A stretch of 22,266 bases of DNA, taken from positions 42,533,259 through 42,555,524 of the forward strand of contig CM044498.1 of assembly GCA_024364805.1 (NCBI GenBank), in the 5' to 3' direction. Shown piece after piece: positions 21,701-22,266 of this stretch (positions within the stretch are counted from its first letter, which is position 1; each line of letters begins with the position of its first letter). The position numbers and the translations under genes are program-made. The notes beneath the pieces were generated by a model. It was not told the DNA's origin, ran no database searches, and saw nothing but the letters and a program-made list of their open reading frames with translations. Origin of the DNA: Euprymna scolopes (Eukaryota; Mollusca; Cephalopoda; Sepiida; Sepiolidae).

Positions 21701-22266
21701 GTTTTTTTTGTCTTATTTTGTTCTAGCTGGAAACGGAGCATCTTACTGGATGCCAAGTTCACATATCCACGTTCCCACTAAGTGATTTAATCGTCCCTTT
21801 AAGTGCAATTGTTTGTATCTCTTACTTGGTTCAAGGAATATTTTTCTCCAGGTACTTTTTAATTTTTCATGAGTCTGGATGCTCCTATAATTGTTATTTC
21901 GTTATTTTTTCTGTCCAGTGTGTATTCTAATACGACTTTCTTTAAGAGCGAATGTGATTAGCAAAAAGTTATTCTCGTCTAACAATGTTTCTAACCAGAA
22001 ACAAGTTTCAGAAGAACTAAATCCGATTCATTTCCTTAACTAAGAATTTTTTCCGATTATCTTCTGAAAATGTAAATGCTCCTATCTATATTTTACATCC
22101 CGTCAAGTGGCCACAAATAAGATCTTTCAAATATTTACTTTCCCAATTAGAGCGACCATCCATTGTTATATCTGACTACAATGACCTTAGGTCAGACCAT
22201 GGCAATAACACGATTACCGTAGCAAAATATATTAAAATGGAATGAAATGATATTCTTACCTTTCAT
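228..22266 (-). CDS. ABCB1: ABC subfamily B full transporter (P-glycoprotein/MDR1-like), central part, 12 exons visible
   Basis: Joining the twelve exons gives about 484 codons in one uninterrupted frame. Numbered from the first whole codon, I see TM5 (about 20-50), TM6 (about 58-75), the A-loop Tyr in HYPSRP (126), Walker [10 protein letters not shown] (152-160), Q-loop Gln in VVSQEP (200), signature LSGGQ (256-260), Walker B FLLLDE (Asp 280, Glu 281), D-loop SALD (284-287), H-loop His in IAHRLST (312), a charged linker (about 355-402), then EDVPPAS, TM7 and TM8. Order and wording match vertebrate ABCB1, and every catalytic element of NBD1 is intact. Family members are plasma-membrane ATP-driven pumps for hydrophobic compounds; export of xenobiotics is the likely role here, but substrate cannot be read from sequence. 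ABCB4, ABCB5 and ABCB11 are close relatives, so the symbol means ABCB1-like. Both gene ends lie outside the window. Confidence 0.95.
721..834 (+). repeat. Two U2 snRNA 5'-end-like segments in tandem
   Basis: At 784-834 the sequence closely follows the first 47 or so bases of U2 snRNA: TTGGCCTTTTGGCCAAGA, then GTGTAGTATCTGTTCTTA, which includes the branch-site-pairing GTAGTA. Directly before it, at 721-777, a more decayed copy shows GGCCTTTTTAGTTAAGATTA and later CTGTTCTTATC. The rest of U2 (stem-loops II-IV and Sm site) is not seen, so this is not a working snRNA gene. It could be a pseudogene or part of a SINE with a U2-derived head. Confidence 0.6.
915..1160. repeat. Degenerate AAGTCATT-type repeats ending in a CATT microsatellite
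   Basis: The words AAGTCATTC, CAAGTCATT, TAAGTCATTT and GTCATTTTAG recur at irregular spacing, then five or more perfect CATT units follow at about 1134-1157. This looks like an old short tandem repeat that has decayed. It directly follows the U2-like segments and may be the tail of the same element. Confidence 0.65.
1409..1552 (-). CDS. ABCB1: ABCB1-like exon: start of second half, TM7
   Basis: The exon has 144 nt (48 codons), phase 0 at both ends, acceptor TCCTCTTTTAG and donor GTAAGT. It begins [19 protein letters not shown], matching human EDVPPASFWRIMKLNLTEW very closely, continues through TM7 and ends [12 protein letters not shown], matching PAFAIIFSKIIG. This is the best single piece of evidence for an ABCB1-type full transporter rather than a half transporter. 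Confidence 0.96.
1767..1850 (+). repeat. tRNA-derived remnant (Arg-like, box A and box B)
   Basis: TGGCACAATGG at 1775-1785 fits a Pol III box A, and GGTTCAATCCT from 1833 fits box B. The start resembles arthropod and molluscan tRNA-Arg (GTGGCNNAATGGATAA). The anticodon arm is replaced by an A-run and the acceptor stem does not close, so a functional tRNA is unlikely. It is probably a tRNA pseudogene or a SINE head. Confidence 0.4.
4093..4690 (-). mobile_element. Helitron-type non-autonomous element (copy A)
   Basis: Read on the minus strand the element ends in CCCGG...GTTCCCTGCTAG followed by T, the CTRR-T end expected of a Helitron, with GC-rich short inverted words just inside. The opposite end has ATATAAAAGGAACTGTGTATG, like the 5' ends of copies B and C, but the expected initial TC is not clear, so that boundary is approximate. 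No Rep/helicase coding is present. Confidence 0.55.
4934..4985 (+). repeat. TG/TATG-rich simple repeat
   Basis: An interrupted TGTG/TATG run ends four bases before the linker-exon donor. On the transcript it is a CA-rich tract just inside the intron, a sequence type that can act as an hnRNP L-binding splicing element; whether it does here is not known. Confidence 0.7.
4989..5098 (-). CDS. ABCB1: ABCB1-like exon: basic/serine-rich linker
   Basis: The exon has 110 nt, enters in phase 1 with TT, leaves in phase 0, acceptor TTTGCAG and donor GTAAT. It reads [20 protein letters not shown] then [16 protein letters not shown]. In human P-glycoprotein this region is the phosphorylated linker, also rich in Arg, Lys and Ser. 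KRAIS here fits a basophilic (RxxS, PKA/PKC-like) site; that phosphorylation occurs is inference. The next exon starts EDVPPAS, the conserved restart of the second half. Confidence 0.88.
5342..6100 (-). mobile_element. LINE fragment 1 (non-LTR retrotransposon 3' end), split by a SINE-like insertion
   Basis: The T-rich stretch at 5342-5372 is the poly(A) tail read on the plus strand. After it come words shared with fragments 2 and 3: GGTTACTATTTGAGAT, CACATTACATTTAAAC, GTTAGTCA, GATGGGACAGAGGTTGGAG and CATGCATG. In fragments 2 and 3 the same region decodes on the minus strand to the C-terminal part of a jockey/CR1-type reverse transcriptase. This copy is 5'-truncated and too decayed to read as protein. 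The insertion occupies 5562-5824. Confidence 0.65.
5562..5824 (-). mobile_element. SINE-like non-autonomous retroelement with 11-bp target duplication
   Basis: GCAAAGGGGTG occurs at 5551-5561 and again at 5825-5835, and the LINE sequence continues directly across, so the 263 bp between is a clean insertion. On the minus strand it starts GGTCCTGGATATGACC and ends in an AACC-repeat (CAACCAACCAACCC), a usual SINE tail. I do not see convincing tRNA boxes, so it may be a LINE 3' fragment or a SINE of another origin. Confidence 0.7.
6494..7241 (+). mobile_element. Helitron-type non-autonomous element (copy B)
   Basis: It starts TCTAAAAGTAAGAATGCG after an A (6493) and ends GCCGGGTGATCGGCTAG before a T (7242), so both ends fit Helitron insertion between A and T. 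The 3' end has a GCCG/CGGC stem ending one base before TAG. Its first part aligns with copy C (for example TCTACAGACTTGAAATTTGG against TCTATAGACTCGAGATTTGA). There is no coding capacity, and a tRNA-like remnant lies inside at 6777-6835. Confidence 0.75.
6777..6835 (+). repeat. Short tRNA-promoter-like segment inside Helitron copy B
   Basis: CTGACCTAATGG (box A-like, to 6792) and GGTTTCGATCTC (box B-like, 6817-6828) are only about 25 bases apart. That is too close for a whole tRNA, so this is a shortened tRNA-derived or SINE remnant carried by the element. An 11-base T-run follows soon after. Confidence 0.35.
8172..9645 (-). mobile_element. LINE fragment 2, split by an inverted-repeat DNA transposon
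   Basis: The T-run at 8172-8180 is the tail. On the minus strand 9640-9518 decodes to [20 protein letters not shown] then LYRARK, the conserved end of a jockey/CR1-type reverse transcriptase. Below 8664 pieces such as ANLQPLSHR can be read, with frame changes in between. The two LINE parts lie at 8172-8664 and 9518-9645, separated by the insertion at 8665-9515. A 104-codon minus-strand frame at 8403-8717 is a frameshifted piece of this LINE joined to the insertion. Confidence 0.75.
8665..9515. mobile_element. 851-bp terminal-inverted-repeat DNA transposon, TA target, inside LINE fragment 2
   Basis: The left end reads CGTATATACTTGTATAAGTC, and the right end read in reverse gives CGTATATACTTGTGTATAAG. 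TA lies just outside both ends (8663-8664 and 9516-9517). The TA duplication suggests the Tc1/mariner-pogo group, but the family is inference. The motif TATAAGTCGACT is repeated near both ends (about 8731 and 9443). No transposase is readable, so this is a non-autonomous or decayed copy. The 106-codon plus frame at 8675-8995 has no recognisable domain. Confidence 0.75.
9780..9813 (-). CDS. ABCB1: ABCB1-like 34-nt mini-exon: start of linker
   Basis: This very short exon enters in phase 0 and leaves in phase 1. It is bounded by acceptor CATTCCAG and a strong GTAAGTAA donor. It adds [11 protein letters not shown] plus one base of a Phe codon, finished by TT at the start of the next exon. The evidence is that it restores the frame between the end of NBD1 and the next linker exon. 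It is polar and acidic, as expected for the flexible linker, which is poorly conserved in the family. It lies between introns of 3.0 and 4.7 kb. Confidence 0.82.
10541..10577 (+). repeat. Poly-T tract (poly-A on the transcript strand)
   Basis: About 36 T broken by a single C. It may be the poly(A) tail of a minus-strand retrocopy or the tail of the GC-richer segment at 10020-10440, but no body is recognisable next to it. The Phe-run and Lys-run frames here are artefacts of this tract. Confidence 0.8.
11853..12209. mobile_element. Foldback/MITE-like element with arms of about 120-140 bp
   Basis: The left arm (11853-11993) and the reverse complement of the right arm (12069-12209) share AAATAAAATAC, AAAGCCAAATCAC, ATTAGAAAAATGAACAAATA, ATATTTCAGAGCT and GTTTTCCTTTTT, with small gaps. 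Between them lie about 75 bp. There is no coding. I cannot fix a target duplication, so the family is open. Confidence 0.8.
12829..12990 (-). CDS. ABCB1: ABCB1-like exon: H-loop and end of NBD1
   Basis: The exon has 162 nt (54 codons), phase 0 at both ends, acceptor CTTCCTCCAG and donor GTAAAT. It encodes [20 protein letters not shown], including the switch His of the H-loop, then [13 protein letters not shown] and ends YYDLVTAQ. This is the C-terminal end of the first ATPase domain. A 114-codon plus-strand frame over it is antisense and not a gene. Confidence 0.96.
12991..14851 (-). other. Intron between the LSGGQ exon and the H-loop exon
   Basis: 1,861 bp. Besides the foldback element at 14214-14528 it is AT-rich (13000-14060). 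The segment 14065-14125 resembles 3537-3585, both with GGACTAC and TCATCT words, so it is probably a decayed dispersed repeat. Confidence 0.85.
14214..14528. mobile_element. Foldback/MITE-like element with arms of about 95 bp
   Basis: The left arm 14214-14307 and the reverse complement of 14431-14528 share AACCTCTGGCCTTGATGG, ATGGTTTCAAATGATCTGAA, ATAACAGCA and GATTCCAAATATTT. The arms are highly alike except near a C10 run (14501-14510) in the right arm. The spacer is about 123 bp without coding. Confidence 0.85.
14852..15022 (-). CDS. ABCB1: ABCB1-like exon: LSGGQ signature and Walker B of NBD1
   Basis: The exon has 171 nt (57 codons), phase 0 at both ends, donor GTATAG. It encodes [20 protein letters not shown], then [21 protein letters not shown] and ends VVQDALDK. 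The ABC signature, Walker B with its catalytic Glu, and the D-loop are all intact. The acceptor (TCTTAAAG) has a weak pyrimidine tract, but the protein match across both joins is exact in length. Confidence 0.96.
15023..15483 (-). other. Short intron with a 72-bp-offset duplication
   Basis: 461 bp. A segment of about 33 bp, AAGTTTCGYCATTATAAAGC plus TATCATY, occurs at about 15166-15197 and again at about 15237-15269. The 98-codon plus frame starting in this intron runs antisense over the next exon and is a shadow. Confidence 0.85.
15166..15270 (+). repeat. Diverged direct repeat, two units at 72-bp offset
   Basis: Unit 1 has AAGTTTCGCCATTATAAAGC and unit 2 AAGTTTCGTCATTATAAAGC, each followed by TATCAT. 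The bases between are AT-rich with AAATTAAA words. This is probably an old local duplication inside the intron. Confidence 0.8.
15484..15687 (-). CDS. ABCB1: ABCB1-like exon: Q-loop and helical part of NBD1
   Basis: The exon has 204 nt (68 codons), phase 0 at both ends, donor GTAAG. It begins [18 protein letters not shown], contains the Q-loop VVSQEPVLF and ENIRYG, and ends [11 protein letters not shown]. The Q-loop Gln joins ATP hydrolysis to the membrane domains. The acceptor AG directly follows an extreme T-run on the minus strand, read as A at 15690-15724. A 183-nt antisense-like frame in the same place is only an out-of-frame shadow. Confidence 0.96.
15690..15724 (+). repeat. Poly-A tract forming the pyrimidine tract of the Q-loop exon acceptor
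   Basis: About 33 A broken by two T lie directly against the acceptor of the 15484-15687 exon. On the transcript this is an almost pure U tract followed by AG, so it acts as the polypyrimidine tract. Its length makes it prone to slippage. Confidence 0.85.
15730..16053 (+). mobile_element. Helitron-type non-autonomous element (copy C), filling most of a 421-bp intron
   Basis: It starts TCTATAAAAGCGAAATTGTG after an A (15729; a start four bases earlier is possible) and ends GCCGGGCTGAACTGCTAG before a T (16054). Internal sequence aligns with copy B. A short TA-run lies at 15978-15992. It covers about 324 of the 421 bases of intron 15688-16108, so splicing of this intron must work through or around it. 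No coding. Confidence 0.75.
16109..16234 (-). CDS. ABCB1: ABCB1-like exon: Walker A of NBD1
   Basis: The exon has 126 nt (42 codons), phase 0 at both ends, acceptor TTCTTGCAG and donor GTAAGTT. It encodes [19 protein letters not shown] followed by [18 protein letters not shown], a perfect Walker A P-loop that binds ATP phosphates. It ends at DGQ. The following intron is mostly a Helitron-type insertion (15730-16053). Confidence 0.96.
16235..16788 (-). other. Intron between the A-loop and Walker A exons
   Basis: 554 bp of AT-rich sequence with an A-run at 16763-16774 and a CCACCACCACCACA motif near 16700. I see no gene or named repeat in it. Confidence 0.85.
16789..16896 (-). CDS. ABCB1: ABCB1-like exon: start of NBD1 with A-loop
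   Basis: The exon has 108 nt (36 codons), phase 0 at both ends, acceptor TTTCTTCAG and donor GTTAG. It starts [11 protein letters not shown] and runs to [17 protein letters not shown], matching human LEFRNVHFSYPSRKEVK. The Tyr in HYPSRP is the A-loop aromatic residue that stacks on adenine of ATP. A run of ten or more T (minus strand) lies inside the intron just after the donor. Confidence 0.95.
16990..17715 (-). mobile_element. LINE fragment 3, 3' end of a jockey/CR1-type retrotransposon
   Basis: The T-run at 16990-16999 is the poly(A) tail. On the minus strand, about 17595-17490 reads [20 protein letters not shown] then [16 protein letters not shown], the hallmark end of the reverse transcriptase domain. 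Lower down come [20 protein letters not shown] and IARLWKS. Several frame changes and stops separate these pieces, so the copy is dead and 5'-truncated. It is the clearest of the three copies. Confidence 0.8.
17976..17996 (+). repeat. CG/CA dinucleotide repeat
   Basis: A CGCGCG run passes directly into CACACACACACAC. It is an alternating purine-pyrimidine tract of about 21 bp and could adopt Z-DNA; that is inference. Confidence 0.8.
18134..18270. mobile_element. Small MITE-like foldback with 10-bp near-perfect target duplication
   Basis: The left end GGACTATAACAGCATATTCT and the reverse of the right end GGGCTATGACAACAGCATAG pair with small gaps, followed by TTTTCMTTGTTT and GTATATATCC in both arms. 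GTGATAACTA (18124-18133) and GTGAAAACTA (18271-18280) flank it, differing at one base. A duplication of 8-10 bp would fit hAT or Mutator-type elements. No coding. Confidence 0.7.
18330..18480. mobile_element. Small MITE-like inverted repeat (TTTACATKGTCGCGACAC)
   Basis: TTTACATGGTCGCGACAC (18343-18360) and the reverse complement of 18451-18467 plus flank (TTTACATTGTCGCGACAC) agree at 17 of 18 bases. Inside, GTGCTAATG pairs with CATGCTAACG, and outside, TATAAA words continue. The ends and target duplication are unclear. It lies only about 60 bp from the previous element. Confidence 0.65.
18679..18709 (+). repeat. TA microsatellite
   Basis: About 15 perfect AT units, followed by a short GA run (GAGAGAGAG, from 18713). 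It lies about 130 bp inside the intron from the donor of the TM6 exon. Confidence 0.9.
18838..18951 (-). CDS. ABCB1: ABCB1-like exon: TM6 and TM6-NBD1 connector
   Basis: The exon has 114 nt (38 codons), phase 0 at both ends, acceptor CTTTTTCAG and donor GTGAGTAA. The translation begins [18 protein letters not shown] and ends [14 protein letters not shown]. It matches human VFFSVLIGAFSVGQASPS and covers TM6, which lines the drug pathway in P-glycoprotein, and the connector to NBD1. Confidence 0.95.
18952..20221 (-). other. Intron between the TM5 and TM6 exons
   Basis: 1,270 bp, AT-rich. It contains a weak foldback (19325-19560). A minus-strand frame (19041-19292, 83 codons) has no recognisable domain. 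In 19560-20221 I see nothing beyond a short CACACACA word near 20013. Confidence 0.85.
19325..19560. repeat. Diverged foldback around TTCATCAG / CTGATGAA
   Basis: The left arm has TTAAAATTTCAGT, ACAAATGCAG and TTTCGACCCTTAAAAGGGTC then TTCATCAG. The reversed right arm has AAAAATTTCACTG, ACAAATGCAGGA and TTTCGACACATAAAAGCC then TTCATCAG. The arms are clearly related but only about two-thirds alike, so it is older than the other foldbacks. Confidence 0.6.
20222..20393 (-). CDS. ABCB1: ABCB1-like exon: end of intracellular loop and TM5
   Basis: The exon has 172 nt, entering with one base of a split Arg codon and leaving in phase 0. It starts [16 protein letters not shown], the intracellular loop before TM5, and continues with a hydrophobic segment ending [12 protein letters not shown], matching the human YALAFWYG motif. 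It ends NVGTMLV before GTAAG. The acceptor follows a short CTTTCAG tract. An open frame runs past the donor into the intron, but the junction to [10 protein letters not shown] at 18951 reproduces the family sequence, so the splice is preferred. Confidence 0.93.
20394..22259 (-). other. Intron upstream of the TM5 exon
   Basis: 1,866 bp, AT-rich. A T-run lies at 20469-20483. A plus frame of 124 codons (20678-21052) and another of 94 (21103-21387) have no recognisable domain or codon bias. Near 21245-21300 a stretch resembles part of the SINE-like element at 5562-5824. No gene is seen. Confidence 0.8.
22260..22266 (-). CDS. ABCB1: ABCB1-like exon, 3' end only (7 nt visible)
   Basis: The window edge cuts this exon. 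Read on the minus strand it ends ATGAAAG before a GTAAG donor. The frame is AT|GAA|AG, and the split codon AG|G completes Arg with the next exon, giving ERYSKNL. Human P-glycoprotein has ERYNKNL at the same place, between TM4 and TM5. This supports the donor although only seven bases are seen. Confidence 0.75.

Noticed and set aside
228-22266. Inactivated transporter pseudogene
   Set aside because: All twelve exons are in frame with proper splice sites and every NBD1 motif is intact, so decay is not supported.
1-22266. CRISPR array, bacterial operon or endogenous virus
   Set aside because: No regular spacer-repeat array, no prokaryotic gene organisation, and no capsid, integrase or LTR pair could be recognised.

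Overview
This is eukaryotic, intron-rich, AT-rich animal DNA. The only host gene I can support lies on the minus strand and runs through the whole window: a full-length-type ABC subfamily B transporter (P-glycoprotein/MDR1 type, ABCB1-like). Twelve consecutive coding exons are visible, the first one only as its last 7 bases. All have GT donors and AG acceptors, their phases join without a gap, and together they give about 484 residues. The window holds the middle of the protein: TM5 and TM6 of the first membrane domain, the complete first nucleotide-binding domain (NBD1), the linker, and TM7 and TM8 of the second membrane domain. The N-terminal part lies beyond 22266 and the rest of TMD2 plus NBD2 lies below 228.

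The exons closely match vertebrate P-glycoprotein, but the introns and mobile elements do not look vertebrate. An invertebrate, perhaps a lophotrochozoan such as a mollusc, is my best guess; the sequence alone does not prove it.

Going along the gene (right to left): exons at 22260-22266, 20222-20393, 18838-18951, 16789-16896, 16109-16234, 15484-15687, 14852-15022, 12829-12990, 9780-9813, 4989-5098, 1409-1552 and 228-329. Introns range from 421 bp to 4.7 kb. The three largest lie next to the two small linker exons.

The introns are full of transposon fossils. There are three Helitron-type copies with 5' TC/TATAAAAG-like starts and 3' hairpin-CTAG ends (4093-4690, 6494-7241, 15730-16053). Three dead fragments of one LINE family all lie in the gene's orientation (about 5342-6100, 8172-9645, 16990-17715). 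Two of these are split by later insertions: a 263-bp SINE-like element with an 11-bp target duplication, and an 851-bp inverted-repeat DNA transposon flanked by TA. There are four foldback/MITE-like inverted repeats (11853-12209, 14214-14528, 18134-18270, 18330-18480) and a weaker fifth (19325-19560). Smaller items are two U2-snRNA-like segments in tandem, two tRNA-promoter-like remnants and several microsatellites.

I found no second gene, functional RNA gene, CRISPR array or operon. Apart from the transporter exons, the open reading frames look like chance frames, antisense shadows or transposon remnants. I see no new multi-gene system; the points of interest are gene structure and the nested history of the repeats.
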